64,000 nt of DNA, from NCBI RefSeq assembly GCF_014647495.1, contig NZ_BMPH01000006.1:124001-188000 (forward strand). The letters run 5' to 3'. The notes beneath the pieces were generated by a model that was not told where the DNA came from, made no database searches, and was given only the letters and a program-made list of their open reading frames with translations. Origin of the DNA: Glutamicibacter protophormiae (GTDB lineage Bacteria > Actinomycetota > Actinomycetes > Actinomycetales > Micrococcaceae). Below, one piece after another: positions 11,554 to 21,874 of this stretch (its first letter is position 1; every line of letters begins with the position of its first letter). The translations under genes were made by a program, and so were the position numbers.

Positions 11554-12705
11554 CTAGCTGTTGTCATATCGGGCCAGCACCGCCTCAGCGCGGCGTTGGC
11601 GCTGTTCAAGCTTCGCGCAGACCTCTTCCCGGCGCTGCGCCGGGCGCAGGCGCCAGCAGGCGGTCAACAGCAGCAGGAACCACATGATGGCCAGGGCCAC
11701 GCGCCACGGCGAAGGCCCCTGCTCGAACAGCTGCGAGAGGACCGAGACCCCGTAGTAGGCCACCAGCGCGAGGAACGCCAGGCGGCCGAGCCACCAGCGG
11801 CGCACGACGGCTCCCGGGTTGGAACCGCCCAGGCTCATGGCGAATTCGGAGGGAGTGCCGAACTGCTCGGCGGGATGCAGCGCGCCGGTCTGCAGGCAGT
11901 GCTCGCGGACCTCTGCCAGTTGCCGTGCGGCCTCGGAGCGGGAGAAGCCGTAGCGCCCGCGCAGCAGCATCTGCGTGCGGGCCAGCCATTGCCCGCTGTC
12001 CATCGCCGGCGCCGCGGCGCCGGCGGGTTCCGCGGGGCTTTCGGGGTCAGCGGCGCCGGACCCCGGGTGGATGCAGATCCAGGCCAGGACCAGCAGCAGT
12101 GCGCCGCCGAGCGGACCTGCGGCGTTAGGCAGCGGCACCTCGTCGACGAGCAGGACCAGGGGCAGGCCGGCGCCGGCGGAGGCCGCGGTGCCCAGCACGG
12201 CGACGAGCCAGGCGCGATGCAGCCGGCCGCAGGTGTACAGGTACCACCCGAAGCTCAGGGACAGGGCCGATCCGGCCGCCGTGCACAGGGCACCCAGCTG
12301 CCACCCGTCCCAGGACCGCGCCAGCCAGCCGTCGCTGGCCGCGGTCCACACCCCGAAACCCAGAAGCAGCAGCCCCAGCGTCAGCAGGAATCCCATCAGC
12401 AGCACCCGCCCGCTGTCCACGGGCTGCTCCTGGCGGGCCAGCTGCTCCGGGGACATGACCTCGGCGGCCTTCTCGACGCCGCAGCGCCACGGGTCCCCCA
12501 GCAGCTGCTCGACCGATTCGTCGCTGTCGCAGATGGCGTCCAGCTGCTCGCGCAGCAGGCCCAGGCATTGGCGCTGGCTCAGCCCTGCCCAGAGCAGCGA
12601 GGCATGGAAGGTCTCGGCCCAGTTGCGGTCGTCCACCGGGTAGCGCGCGATCAGCGCGCCGGCGGAATCACCGGCGGCGCCGGCGTGGCGGCGGTTCTCG
12701 GGCAT
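11554..12705 (-). CDS. membrane protein with two HAAS-like domains, partner of PadR
   Basis: The protein has 383 residues. Residues about 25-85 form a helical segment (LLWAGLSQRQCLGLLREQLD ... LLGDPWRCGVEKAAE) that resembles a HAAS/DUF1700 domain. Four hydrophobic helices follow (about 100-205), then a second HAAS-like segment (about 240-292, RSEAARQLAEVREHCLQTGA ... FGTPSEFAMSLGG) and two more membrane helices (about 305-355). HAAS domains typically sit next to PadR regulators, which fits the padR gene four bases downstream. SD GAGGAG precedes the ATG at 12703-12705. The family assignment is by pattern only, and the function is unknown. Confidence 0.7.
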   Translation of the reverse strand: MPENRRHAGAAGDSAGALIARYPVDDRNWAETFHASLLWAGLSQRQCLGLLREQLDAICDSDESVEQLLGDPWRCGVEKAAEVMSPEQLARQEQPVDSGRVLLMGFLLTLGLLLLGFGVWTAASDGWLARSWDGWQLGALCTAAGSALSLSFGWYLYTCGRLHRAWLVAVLGTAASAGAGLPLVLLVDEVPLPNAAGPLGGALLLVLAWICIHPGSGAADPESPAEPAGAAAPAMDSGQWLARTQMLLRGRYGFSRSEAARQLAEVREHCLQTGALHPAEQFGTPSEFAMSLGGSNPGAVVRRWWLGRLAFLALVAYYGVSVLSQLFEQGPSPWRVALAIMWFLLLLTACWRLRPAQRREEVCAKLEQRQRRAEAVLARYDNS

Positions 12706-12808
12706 CGGGCTCCTCGGGGTCGGCTAGGTGGATTTCCAACCTAGTGCACATTCCGGCTCAGGCCAAGCGCCGGGCGGCAGGCGGCAGGCGGCAGGCGCGG
12801 AAAACGGC

Positions 12809-12854
12809 GCAGGGCCGGCGCGCCACCCCGTGCGGGATGGAGCGCCGGCCCTGC
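12809..12854 (-). terminator. aspS terminator hairpin
   Basis: A perfect 13-bp inverted repeat (12809-12821 and 12842-12854) has a 20-base loop, 36 bases after the aspS stop on the minus strand. It is followed by GCCGTTTT on that strand. Confidence 0.75.
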
Positions 12855-12889
12855 GGTCGGCGTAGCGCTGGGCCGTGCGGCGCAGCTGG

Positions 12890-14698
12890 CTACTTGGCTT
12901 CGGCCGGAGCCTCGGCCTTCGCGTCGGCGTCGGCCTTCTTCTTCTCGGGCTTGAAGTCGATGCCGGCCTCCTTGCGCTGCTGCGCGGTGATCGGCGCCGG
13001 AGCCTGGGTCAGCGGGTCGAAGCCGCCGCCGGTCTTCGGGAAGGCGATGACGTCGCGGATGGACTCCGAACCGGTGAGCAGCTGCAGCACGCGGTCCCAG
13101 CCCAGGGCGATGCCGCCGTGCGGCGGGGCGCCGTACTTGAAGCCCTCCAGCAGGAAGCCGAACTGGGTCTGCGCCTGCTCCTCGGTGACGCCCATCAGCT
13201 TGAAGACGCGCTCCTGCACGTCGCGCTGGTGGATGCGGATCGAGCCGCCGCCGATTTCGTTGCCGTTGCAGACGATGTCGTAGGCGTAGGACAGGGCCGA
13301 ACCCGGGTCGGTGTCGAAGGTGTCCAGGAACTCGGGCTTCGGGCTGGTGAACGCGTGGTGCACCGCGGTCCAGGCGCCGGCGCCCACTGCCACGTCGCCC
13401 GAGGCGACGGCGGCGGAGGCCGGTTCGAACATCGGAGCGTCGACGACCCATACGAAGGCCCAGTCGCCGTCCTTGATCAGGCCGGTGCGGTGGCCGATCT
13501 CCACGCGGACCGAGCCGAGCAGGGCGCGGGATTCGGCCTTGTCGCCGGCGGAGAAGAAGATGCAGTCGCCGGGCTTCGCGCCGGTGGCCGCGGCCAGGCC
13601 GGCCTTCTCCGTCTCGGAGAGGTTCTTGGCCACCGGGCCGGCGAGCTCGCCGTCCTCCTTGAGCAGCACATAGGCCAGGCCCTTCGCGCCGCGCTGCTTG
13701 GCGAATTCCTGCCAGGCATCCAGGGTGCGGCGCGGCTGCGAGGCGCCGCCGGGCATGACGACGGCGCCGACGTAGGCCGACTGGAACACCTTGAAGGAGG
13801 TGTTTGCGAAGTACTCGGTCATTTCCGTCAGCTCGAGGCCGAAGCGCAGGTCCGGCTTGTCGCTGCCGTACTTCTCCATGGCCTCGGCGTAGGTCATGCG
13901 GCGGATCGGGGTCGGGATCTCGACGTCGATCAGCGACCAGATGGCCTTGACCAGCTTCTCGCCCAGGTCGATGATGTCGTCTTCCTCGACGAACGAGGCC
14001 TCGATGTCCAGCTGGGTGAACTCGGGCTGGCGGTCGGCGCGGAAGTCCTCGTCGCGGTAGCAGCGGGCGATCTGGTAGTACTTCTCGAAGCCGCCGACCT
14101 GCAGCAGCTGCTTGAACAGCTGCGGGGACTGCGGCAGCGCGTACCAGCTGCCGGGGCTCAGGCGGGCCGGAACCACGAAGTCGCGGGCGCCTTCCGGGGT
14201 GGAGCGGGTGAGCGTCGGGGTCTCGATCTCCACGAAGCCCTGCTCGTGCAGCAGGTTGCGGGCCACGCGGTTGACCTCTGAGCGTAGGCGCAGGTTGCGG
14301 GTCGGGGTCGGACGGCGCAGGTCCAGGTAGCGGTGGCGCAGGCGCGCCTCCTCGCCGACCTCGACGTGCTCATCAACCTGGAACGGCAGCGGCGCGGCGG
14401 TGTTCAGCACGATCACCTCGTCGGCGATCACCTCGATTTCGCCGGTGGGCAGGTTCGGGTTCTCGTTGCCCTCCGGGCGGCGCTCGACGGTGCCCTTGAT
14501 CTGCAGCACGAACTCATTGCGCAGCGGGTGGAAGTCCTCCTCGTCGCGCACCACGACCTGGGCCACGCCCGAGGCGTCGCGCAGGTCCAGGAAGGCGACG
14601 CCTCCGTGGTCACGGCGGCGGGCGACCCAGCCGGTGAGGGTGACCTGCTGTCCAATGTGCTCGGCGTTTAGCACGCCCAGCTGATGAGTGCGTAGCAC
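12890..14698 (-). CDS. aspS: aspartyl-tRNA synthetase (probably non-discriminating Asp/Asn)
   Basis: The class II synthetase has 602 residues. The N-terminal OB-fold anticodon-binding domain contains [19 protein letters not shown]. Motif 2 reads [20 protein letters not shown], a GAD-type insertion domain is present, and motif 3 is [15 protein letters not shown]. The Ala/Lys/Glu-rich tail after residue 585 ([16 protein letters not shown]) is a low-complexity extension. GTG at 14696-14698 is chosen: AAGGA lies six bases before it and the protein then starts VLRTHQLG as in relatives. It is in the same direction as hisS, 87 bases apart, and probably cotranscribed. Whether it also charges tRNA-Asn cannot be read from the sequence with certainty. 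Confidence 0.96.
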   Translation of the reverse strand: MLRTHQLGVLNAEHIGQQVTLTGWVARRRDHGGVAFLDLRDASGVAQVVVRDEEDFHPLRNEFVLQIKGTVERRPEGNENPNLPTGEIEVIADEVIVLNTAAPLPFQVDEHVEVGEEARLRHRYLDLRRPTPTRNLRLRSEVNRVARNLLHEQGFVEIETPTLTRSTPEGARDFVVPARLSPGSWYALPQSPQLFKQLLQVGGFEKYYQIARCYRDEDFRADRQPEFTQLDIEASFVEEDDIIDLGEKLVKAIWSLIDVEIPTPIRRMTYAEAMEKYGSDKPDLRFGLELTEMTEYFANTSFKVFQSAYVGAVVMPGGASQPRRTLDAWQEFAKQRGAKGLAYVLLKEDGELAGPVAKNLSETEKAGLAAATGAKPGDCIFFSAGDKAESRALLGSVRVEIGHRTGLIKDGDWAFVWVVDAPMFEPASAAVASGDVAVGAGAWTAVHHAFTSPKPEFLDTFDTDPGSALSYAYDIVCNGNEIGGGSIRIHQRDVQERVFKLMGVTEEQAQTQFGFLLEGFKYGAPPHGGIALGWDRVLQLLTGSESIRDVIAFPKTGGGFDPLTQAPAPITAQQRKEAGIDFKPEKKKADADAKAEAPAEAK

Positions 14699-14785
14699 TA
14701 CGATCCTTTCGGTCGATTCGACAAAGTGCGAAGTTCTTCTTCGCAAGAGTTTAGTGCACCCGGTGCGGGCGCAGGCGGCCGGGGC

Positions 14786-16108
14786 CTAGCCGACGGTGTT
14801 GTGCAGGTCCTGCGCCGGCGGGGCCCAGGAGGCCGGATCGGCGGCGAGCTGTTCGCCCGAGCGGATGTCCTTGACCTCGTGGCTGCCGTCGGCGTGGGTG
14901 AACCAGACGAACGGAATCCCGCGGCGATCTGCGTACTTGATCTGCTTGCCGAACTTCTCCGCGCTGGAGGCCACCTCGCAGGCGATCCCCCGGGCGCGCA
15001 GCGCGGCGGCGACGTCCTGCGCCTCGTGCCAGGAGTCCTCGTTGGCCAGCGTGACATATACCACCGAGGGCACCGAGCGGGCCGCGGTGACGGTTTCCTC
15101 CGCCAGGATGCGGGAGACCAGGCGGGTGACGCCGATGGACAGTCCCACGCCCGGGTAGGTCTTCTTGCCCTTGGAGGCCAGCGACTCGTAGCGTCCGCCG
15201 GAGCAGATCGAGCCCAGCGACTCGTGGCCGACCAGCACTGTCTCGTAGACGGTGCCGGTGTAGTAGTCCAGGCCGCGGGCGATGGACAAATCCGCCATCA
15301 CCTTGCCCGGGGCGCGCCGGGATGCCGCGGCGATGACCTGGGTGAGCTCGTCCAGGCCGGTGTCCAGCAGCTCGTGCTGCACGCCCAGGGCGCGGACCTG
15401 CTCGACGAAGGAGGTGTCCATGGTGCGGATCTTGGCCAGCGCGAGCGCGGCGTCGGCCTGCTCGCGGGTGGCGCCGACCTCTTCCATGAGGATCTTGGCC
15501 ACGGCGTCGTCGCCGATCTTCTCCAGCTTGTCGATGGCGCGCAGCACCGCGTCGGGGTCCTCAAGCCCCAGGCCGCGGTAGAAGCCCTCGGCGAGCTTGC
15601 GGTTGTTCACGCGCAGGCGGAAGTCGCCGATCGGCAGGGCGGACAGCGCGTCGGCAATGGTCAGTGCCAGCTCCACGTCGTAGCTGAAAGGCAGGGTGCC
15701 TTCGCCGACGACGTCGATGTCGGCCTGGGTGAATTCGCGGAAGCGGCCGTCCTGCGGGCGTTCGCCGCGCCAGACCTTCTGCATCTGGTAGCGGCGGAAG
15801 GGGAAGGCCAGATGACCGGCGTTCTCCACCACGTAGCGGGCGAAGGGCACGGTCAAGTCGAAGTGCAGGGCCAGCGCGTTCGGGTCGTTCTTCTCGTCCT
15901 CGGCGGCCAGCCGGCTCAGGCCGTAGACCTCCTTGTCGATCTCGCCCTTGCGCAGCAGCTGCGCCCGGGTTTCCACGGCGCGGGTCTCGATGTTCGCGAA
16001 GCCGTGCAGCTCGAAGGTGCGGCGCAAGGTGTCCAGCACATGCTGTTCGACGACCCGCTCGGCCGGAAGCCATTCGGGGAAACCTGATAGGGAGGCCTTG
16101 CGTGCCAT
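14786..16108 (-). CDS. hisS: histidyl-tRNA synthetase
   Basis: The class II synthetase has 440 residues. Motif 2 is WRGERPQDGRFREFTQADID, with the HisA histidine-binding motif ARGLDYYTGTVYE and motif 3 GVGLSIGVTRLVSR. The C-terminal anticodon-binding domain (about 340-430) is complete. SD GAGGAG lies seven bases before the ATG at 16106-16108. It is divergent from the DUF349 gene across 181 bases. Confidence 0.97.
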   Translation of the reverse strand: MARKASLSGFPEWLPAERVVEQHVLDTLRRTFELHGFANIETRAVETRAQLLRKGEIDKEVYGLSRLAAEDEKNDPNALALHFDLTVPFARYVVENAGHLAFPFRRYQMQKVWRGERPQDGRFREFTQADIDVVGEGTLPFSYDVELALTIADALSALPIGDFRLRVNNRKLAEGFYRGLGLEDPDAVLRAIDKLEKIGDDAVAKILMEEVGATREQADAALALAKIRTMDTSFVEQVRALGVQHELLDTGLDELTQVIAAASRRAPGKVMADLSIARGLDYYTGTVYETVLVGHESLGSICSGGRYESLASKGKKTYPGVGLSIGVTRLVSRILAEETVTAARSVPSVVYVTLANEDSWHEAQDVAAALRARGIACEVASSAEKFGKQIKYADRRGIPFVWFTHADGSHEVKDIRSGEQLAADPASWAPPAQDLHNTVG

Positions 16109-16289
16109 GAAACTCCTCGGTGCAAATTGCTGTAGGCAAAAACTGTGCGCAAACCGCCGTGCGAACGCGCCACCTACCCATCTTATAGCGCTAACACGAA
16201 GAAACCTGCGCACGTCGGCTTACTAAGAAGCGGAGGTCACAGGTAGAGTTGGCTGAGCAAGTACAGCGCAAAGTGAAAGAGTTTCAGCG

Positions 16290-17648
16290 GTGACCACCAG
16301 TCAGCAATCCGACGACAGCCAGAAGACCCCCCTGCCGCAGGCCGTAAAGCCTGCCGCGAAGCCGGTCGTAGCCCAGCCAGTCGTGCATTCCACGCCCCTT
16401 GACGAGGCAGCCAAATTTGCCCGTGTCGCCGAGGATGGCCACGTTTTCGTCATCATCGATGGCGCCGAGCACCCGGTCGGCCAGTACCCGGACGCGACCG
16501 CCGAGGAGGCCCTGGCGTATTTCGTGCGCAAATATGACGACGTTTTCTCCCAGCTGATGCTGCTGGAGCAGCGCGTGGCCGCCAAGGCCCCGGCCGGGGA
16601 GATGGGCAAGACCATCGACGCGCTGGCCGCCGCCGTGGCCGAACGCCACATGGTCGGAGACATCGCGCTGCTGGAATCGCGTCTGGAAACCGTGCGCGTC
16701 GCCGTGCAGGAGCTGTCCGCGGCCCAGCGCCAGGCCAACGAGGCCGCCCGCGCCGAGCAGCTCGCCGTGCGCGAGGGCATCGTCGAGCAGGCCGAGGCCA
16801 TGGCCGCCAAGCGCCCCGAGCAGATCCAGTGGAAGACCGCCTCGGCGGCCATGAACGAGCTGTTCGAAAATTGGAAGGCCACCCAGCGTTCCTCCGTGCG
16901 CCTGCCGCGCGCCACCGAAGACGCACTGTGGAAGCGCTTCCGCGCCGCCCGCACGACCTTCGACCGCCACCGCCGCGCCTACTTCTCGCAGCTGGATTCC
17001 ACCAACGCCGCGGCGAAGTCCGTCAAGGAGGAGCTGATCGCGCGCGCCGAGGCGCTGCAGGATTCCACCGACTGGGCCGCCACCGCCGCCGAGTACCGCA
17101 AGCTCATGGACGAGTGGAAGAAGTCGCGCCGTGCCTCGCGCAAGGACGACGACCAGCTCTGGGGCCGCTTCCGCGCCGCCCAGGACGTGTTCTTCCAGGC
17201 CCGCGCCGAGGCCAACGCCGCCGTGGACGCCGAATTCGCCGCCAACCTGGTGGTGAAGGAAGCGCTGCTGGAGGAAGCCCGCGCGCTGCTGCCGATCAAC
17301 GACCTGGCCGCCGCCAAGGCCAAGCTGGATTCGATCCGCTCCCGCTGGGAGGAAGCCGGCAAGGTGCCGCGTGCCGACCTGCAGCGCATCGAGTCCGCGC
17401 TGCGCCAGGTCGAGGATGCGGTGAAGGGCGCCGAGGAGGAGCAGTGGCGCCGGTCGAACCCGGAGACCAAGGCCCGTTCGAACTCCATGCTCTCGCAGCT
17501 GCAGGAGACCATCGCCGCGTTGGAGGCCGACCTGGCCGCCGCGCAGGCCAAGGGCAACGCCAAGCAGATCGCGTCGGCCCAGGAAGCCCTGGATGCCCGC
17601 CGCATGTGGCTGAGCACCCTGGAGAAGTCGGCCGCCGACTTCGAGTAA
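16290..17648 (+). CDS. DUF349 repeat coiled-coil protein
   Basis: The protein has 452 residues and is highly charged and helical. At least three DUF349 units with the pattern LW.RFR.A...F are visible: ALWKRFRAARTTFDRHR, DDQLWGRFRAAQDVFFQAR, and a degenerate third with RWEEAGKVPR. A C-terminal coiled coil (about 380-450) follows. The N-terminal 45 residues are Pro/Ala/Gln-rich. The start is GTG at 16290-16292 with a weak purine-rich SD. DUF349 proteins are widespread in actinobacteria, often near relA, with no firmly known role. Confidence 0.85.
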   Translation: MTTSQQSDDSQKTPLPQAVKPAAKPVVAQPVVHSTPLDEAAKFARVAEDGHVFVIIDGAEHPVGQYPDATAEEALAYFVRKYDDVFSQLMLLEQRVAAKAPAGEMGKTIDALAAAVAERHMVGDIALLESRLETVRVAVQELSAAQRQANEAARAEQLAVREGIVEQAEAMAAKRPEQIQWKTASAAMNELFENWKATQRSSVRLPRATEDALWKRFRAARTTFDRHRRAYFSQLDSTNAAAKSVKEELIARAEALQDSTDWAATAAEYRKLMDEWKKSRRASRKDDDQLWGRFRAAQDVFFQARAEANAAVDAEFAANLVVKEALLEEARALLPINDLAAAKAKLDSIRSRWEEAGKVPRADLQRIESALRQVEDAVKGAEEEQWRRSNPETKARSNSMLSQLQETIAALEADLAAAQAKGNAKQIASAQEALDARRMWLSTLEKSAADFE

Positions 17649-17707
17649 TAATCCACAGTTCGTCCGAACACCGCCAACGCGGCGGCGTGACCTGCTTCAG
17701 TAGCCTC

Positions 17708-18352
17708 ATGGAGAATCTACATTCCACGGCTGCTGGACGGTGCGCCGCCGCGTTGCGCATTCCAGAGGATCTGCTGATTGCCGGCGAGCTATTCAGCCGC
17801 AATGAACTCGGTGCCATGGCGGGGCGCGGACTGGTGCGCGAAGCGATGGGCAACTGCTTCGTGCCCATGTTCTTCAGGTACGACGCCGGGGTGCGGGCGC
17901 GGATCGCCGCGTTCGTTTCCGGGCGGCAGCTGCAGCGCCACGACGTGATCTGCCGCGAGACCGCGGCCTGGGTGCACGGGCTGCTGCCCTACACCTTCGC
18001 GCTGCGGATCAATTCGCCCAGCTACCGGCGGCCCTACCGGCCGGGCAACGGGCTGCAGGTCAGCTTCTCGCAGCTGCAGCTGGCCGAGGAGGAGATCATC
18101 TTCCGCCAGCGGGTGAAGGTCACCAGCCTGCTGCGCACGGTCTGCGACTGCGCCGCCTACGATCCGCTGCCCACCGCCACCCGGGTGCTGGCGGAAGTGG
18201 TGCGGCTGGAGGACGACTTCCTGCACCTGGACGCGGTGGCGGGCCGGCTGGCGCAGTATCCCCCGCAGCCCGAGGTCTCCCGCGCGCTGCGGCTGGTCGA
18301 GTCCTTCGCGCCCGAGGGCCGGCTGGACCCGGGCCGCCCGGCCGCCGCCTAG
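17708..18352 (+). CDS. AbiEi-like antitoxin/transcription-regulator family protein, orphan
   Basis: The protein has 214 residues. The order of motifs follows stand-alone AbiEi-like proteins of actinobacteria: an N-terminal segment with ELFSRNELGAMAGRGLV (wHTH-like), CRETAAWVHGLLP in the middle, then RVKVTSLLRTVCDCAAYDPL. In type IV toxin-antitoxin pairs the AbiEi partner represses the operon, and the AbiEii toxin is a nucleotidyltransferase. No such gene is next to it, so this would be an orphan. It starts at ATG 17708 and ends only 7 bases from the convergent relA stop. The family call rests on pattern resemblance alone. Confidence 0.6.
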   Translation: MENLHSTAAGRCAAALRIPEDLLIAGELFSRNELGAMAGRGLVREAMGNCFVPMFFRYDAGVRARIAAFVSGRQLQRHDVICRETAAWVHGLLPYTFALRINSPSYRRPYRPGNGLQVSFSQLQLAEEEIIFRQRVKVTSLLRTVCDCAAYDPLPTATRVLAEVVRLEDDFLHLDAVAGRLAQYPPQPEVSRALRLVESFAPEGRLDPGRPAAA

Positions 18353-18359
18353 CCGACCG

Positions 18360-20627
18360 CTAGCGGCGGGAACCTGCAGTGGTGCGGTACACGTCGTACA
18401 CCCCGTCGATCCGCCGCACCTGGTTCAGCACGTGGCTCAGGAACTTCGGGTCGCCCATCTCGAAGGAGAAGCGGGAGATCGCCACCCGCTCCCTGCTGGT
18501 CTGCACCGAGGCGGAGAGGATGTTCAGGTGGTTCTCGGAGAGGATCCGGGTCACGTCGGAGAGCAGCGACTTGCGGTCCAGCGCCTCGACCTGGATTTCC
18601 ACCAGGAAGACGCCGTTGTGCTTCGAGGCCCAGGAGACGTTCACGATGCGGTCGGGCTCCCCGGCCAGCTGGGCCAGGTTCAGGCAGTCGGTGCGGTGCA
18701 CGGAGACGCCCGCGCCGCGGGTGACGAAGCCCTGGATCTCATCCGGCGGCACCGGGGTGCAGCAGCGGGCCAGCTTGACGAGCACGTCGCCCACGCCTTC
18801 CACGATCACGCCGGCGTCGTTTCCGGTGCGCTTCGAGGGGGTGGCGACCTTGACGACGGCTTCCTCGTCGACCTGCTCGGCCTCCGGGGGGCCGATGAGG
18901 GCGGTGAGGTGCTCGATGACGTTCTGCGCGCTGGTGTGTCCGTCGCCGACGGACTGGTAGAGCGCCGAGATGTCCGAGTGGTGCAACTCGCCGGCCACCG
19001 CGGAGAGCAGGTCGTGGGTCATCAGCTTCTGCAGCGGCAGCTGGTTGCGGCGCAGCTCCTTGGTGAGCAGCTCCTTGCCCTTCTCGATGGCTTCCTCGCG
19101 GCGTTCCTTGGAGAAGTAGCCGCGGATCTTGGCCTTGGCGCGCGGGGACTTGACGAAGTTCTGCCAGTCCTGGGACGGGCCGGCGCCCTCGGCCTTGGAG
19201 GTGAAGACCTCCACCACGTCGCCCTGCTTGAGCTCGGTGTGCAGCGGGACCAGCTTGCCGTTCACCCGGGAGCCGATGGTGCGGTGCCCGACATCGGTGT
19301 GGATGGAATAAGCGAAGTCCACCGGGGTGGAGCCCACCGGCAGCGACATGATGTCGCCCTTCGGGGTGAAGACGTACACCTCGGCGGAGCTGATGGTGTA
19401 GCGCAGCCCGTCCAGGAACTCCTCGGAGTCCTCGGTGTCGGCCTGCCATTCCATCAGCGAGCGCAGCCAGTCCATGTTCTGCTCCGGGGAGAGCATGGAG
19501 TTCGCGCTCTGCCCGTGCTTGTACTGGAAGTGCGCGGCGACGCCGTACTCGGCACGCACGTGCATGTCGTGGGTGCGGATCTGGATTTCCACCGGCTTGC
19601 CCTCGGGGCCCATCACGGTGGTGTGCAGCGACTGGTACAGGTTCAGCTTCGGGATCGCGATGTAGTCCTTGAAGCGGTTGGGCAGCGGGTTCCACTGCGC
19701 GTGCACCACACCCAGGGCGCCGTAGCAGTCCTTGACGTTGTCCACCAGGATGCGCACGCCCATGAGGTCGTGGATGTCGTCGAAGTCCTTGCCGCGCACG
19801 ATCATCTTCTGGTAGATCGAGTAGTAGTGCTTCGGGCGGCCGGAGACCGCGGCGTGGATCGCCACCTCCCCCAGGTCCCTGTCCAGGGTCTGGCGGATAT
19901 TGGCCAGGTACTTTTCGCGTTCGGGGGTGCGGTCCCCCACCATGCGCACGATCTCCTGGTAGACCAGCGGGTGCAGCGCGGCGAAGGACAGGTCCTCCAG
20001 CTCCCACTTGACCGTGTTCATGCCCAGCCGGTGCGCCAGCGGAGCGAAGATCTCCAGGGTTTCCTTGGCCTTGCGCGAGCTGGACTCGGGCGAGACGTAG
20101 CGCCAGGTGCGGGCGTTGTGCAGGCGGTCGGCCAGCTTGATCAGCAGCACGCGGATGTCGCGCGACATCGCCACCACCATCTTGCGCACGGTTTCGGCCG
20201 GGGCGGCGTCGCCGTAGGTGACCTTGTCCAGCTTCGTGACGCCGTCCACCAGCATCGCGATTTCCTCGGAGAACTCCTTCTTGACCGACTCCAGCGAGTA
20301 CTCGGTGTCCTCCACGGTGTCGTGCAGCAGTGCGGCGGCCAGGATCGAGCCGGTCATGCCCATCTCGGCGAGGATCGTCGCCACGGCCACCGGATGCGTG
20401 ATGTAGGGGTCACCGCTCTTGCGCTTCTGCCCCTCGTGGTACTTCTCCGCGACCTCGTAGGCGTGGACCAGCAGGTCCAGGTCCGCCTTGGGGTGCTTGG
20501 ACTTCACGGTGCGCAGCAGCGGTTCCAGCGTCGGCGAGGTGCCCGGGGTGCTGCCGCGGCCGGCGAAGCGCACCAAACGTGAGATCGAGCGTCGTTTCGC
20601 ATTGTTCAGGTTAGGCGTGTTGGCCAT
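18360..20627 (-). CDS. relA: bifunctional (p)ppGpp synthetase/hydrolase RelA/SpoT
   Basis: This is the long RSH enzyme of the stringent response, with 755 residues. The N-terminal HD hydrolase domain has the metal-binding pair in [13 protein letters not shown] (about residue 100). The synthetase domain contains [14 protein letters not shown] and [20 protein letters not shown]. The TGS domain starts near [15 protein letters not shown]. The zinc-finger/RIS region has [14 protein letters not shown], and the ACT domain is at the C-terminus. Both catalytic domains look intact, so hydrolase and synthetase activity are expected. ATG at 20625-20627 follows SD AAGGAG. Confidence 0.96.
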   Translation of the reverse strand: MANTPNLNNAKRRSISRLVRFAGRGSTPGTSPTLEPLLRTVKSKHPKADLDLLVHAYEVAEKYHEGQKRKSGDPYITHPVAVATILAEMGMTGSILAAALLHDTVEDTEYSLESVKKEFSEEIAMLVDGVTKLDKVTYGDAAPAETVRKMVVAMSRDIRVLLIKLADRLHNARTWRYVSPESSSRKAKETLEIFAPLAHRLGMNTVKWELEDLSFAALHPLVYQEIVRMVGDRTPEREKYLANIRQTLDRDLGEVAIHAAVSGRPKHYYSIYQKMIVRGKDFDDIHDLMGVRILVDNVKDCYGALGVVHAQWNPLPNRFKDYIAIPKLNLYQSLHTTVMGPEGKPVEIQIRTHDMHVRAEYGVAAHFQYKHGQSANSMLSPEQNMDWLRSLMEWQADTEDSEEFLDGLRYTISSAEVYVFTPKGDIMSLPVGSTPVDFAYSIHTDVGHRTIGSRVNGKLVPLHTELKQGDVVEVFTSKAEGAGPSQDWQNFVKSPRAKAKIRGYFSKERREEAIEKGKELLTKELRRNQLPLQKLMTHDLLSAVAGELHHSDISALYQSVGDGHTSAQNVIEHLTALIGPPEAEQVDEEAVVKVATPSKRTGNDAGVIVEGVGDVLVKLARCCTPVPPDEIQGFVTRGAGVSVHRTDCLNLAQLAGEPDRIVNVSWASKHNGVFLVEIQVEALDRKSLLSDVTRILSENHLNILSASVQTSRERVAISRFSFEMGDPKFLSHVLNQVRRIDGVYDVYRTTAGSRR

Positions 20628-20839
20628 GCCCCGCTCCTTCCACGTTGCACCGGTCAAACAGAGACGGCGCCGTGCACGGCGAGGGAATCGCCAGGTGCCG
20701 ACGCCACTGCCTGCGTTCGGTCGAGATCCGTGCCGCCGCGGGGGTTACCGCGGCTTCCAGTAAAAACACGTTCTCCAGTTTATTCGTTATAGCACGTGAA
20801 CCCGGTGTCCACGAATTCCACGGCGTCACGGGTTAAGAA

Positions 20840-20875
20840 AATCGGCACCCGCCACACAGGTGGCGGGTGCCGATT
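20840..20875 (-). terminator. intrinsic terminator after secF
   Basis: A perfect 16-bp inverted repeat (20840-20855 and 20860-20875) has a 4-base loop. It is followed on the minus strand by TTTCTTAA and lies 24 bases after the secF stop. Confidence 0.88.
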
Positions 20876-20899
20876 CGCGTCGGGCTCGAGGCCGGCGGG

Positions 20900-21874
20900 C
20901 TAGGCCGCGGCGGCTTCCAGCTTCTTGGTGTGCGCGACGACCTCAGGGTCGTTGCGGCGCAGCCACGCGTACAGCGGGGCCTGGATGAAGATCGTGGACA
21001 GCGTGCCCACGATGATGCCGACGAACAGCGCCAGCGACAGGTCCTTGAGCGTACCGGCCCCCAGCAGGTAGGAGCCGATGAACAGGATCGCGGCGACCGG
21101 AAGGACCGCGACCACGGAGGTGTTGATCGAGCGGACCAGGGTCTGGTTGACCGCCAGGTTCACCTGCTGTTCGAAGGTGCGCTCATTGCGCTTGGAGAAG
21201 TCCTTCGTGTTCTCGCGGATCTTGTCGAACACCACGACGGTGTCGTACAGCGAGTAGCTCAGGATCGTCAGGAAGCCGATGATCGCGCTCGGGGTGATCT
21301 CGAAACCGGTGAGCGAGTAGATGCCCCCGGTCACGACGATCACCGTGAACAGGCCGATGAGGGCGGCCAGCGACATCTTCCAGGTGCGGAAGTAGGCGGC
21401 CATCAGCAGGCCCACGAGCAGCACGAACACCAGCAGGCCGACCAGGGCCTGGCGGGAGACGTCCTGCCCCCAGGTCGGGCCGATGAAGTTGCTGGTGACC
21501 TCGTTGGCGCTCACGCCGTAGCCGGCGGCCAGGTCCTTGGCGATGGCCAGGGTCTGGTCGTCGGAGAGCAGCTCGGTCTGGATGCGCATGGTGCCAGGGG
21601 CGATGTTGGTGACGGTCGCCATGGCCTCCGGCGCGACGGCCTTGACGGCCTGCTCGCCGATGCCCTGCTCGGTGTGGGTGGTGTTGGAGACGGTGAACTC
21701 CGAGCCGCCGCGGAAGTCGATGCCCAGGTTGAAGCCGCCCTTGACGACGGGCAGCAGGATCGACAACACGACCAGTACTGCCGCGATGCTGAACCACAGG
21801 CGGTGCTTGGAGGTGAACGGGTAGGAGCGTTTGCCCGTGTAGAGCTCGTTGCCCCACGTGACCAGCTTATTCAT
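20900..21874 (-). CDS. secF: protein translocase subunit SecF
   Basis: This is an RND-type subunit that uses the proton gradient to help late stages of Sec export. It has 324 residues with six membrane helices: the first at about 28-45, a periplasmic domain with FRGGSEF, and five more between about 135 and 305. The SecDF signature is LSYSLYDTVVVFDKIRENT (about 205-225). The start overlaps the end of secD by 8 bases and its SD (GGAGGAGAAC) lies inside secD, so the two are coupled. Confidence 0.96.
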   Translation of the reverse strand: MNKLVTWGNELYTGKRSYPFTSKHRLWFSIAAVLVVLSILLPVVKGGFNLGIDFRGGSEFTVSNTTHTEQGIGEQAVKAVAPEAMATVTNIAPGTMRIQTELLSDDQTLAIAKDLAAGYGVSANEVTSNFIGPTWGQDVSRQALVGLLVFVLLVGLLMAAYFRTWKMSLAALIGLFTVIVVTGGIYSLTGFEITPSAIIGFLTILSYSLYDTVVVFDKIRENTKDFSKRNERTFEQQVNLAVNQTLVRSINTSVVAVLPVAAILFIGSYLLGAGTLKDLSLALFVGIIVGTLSTIFIQAPLYAWLRRNDPEVVAHTKKLEAAAA

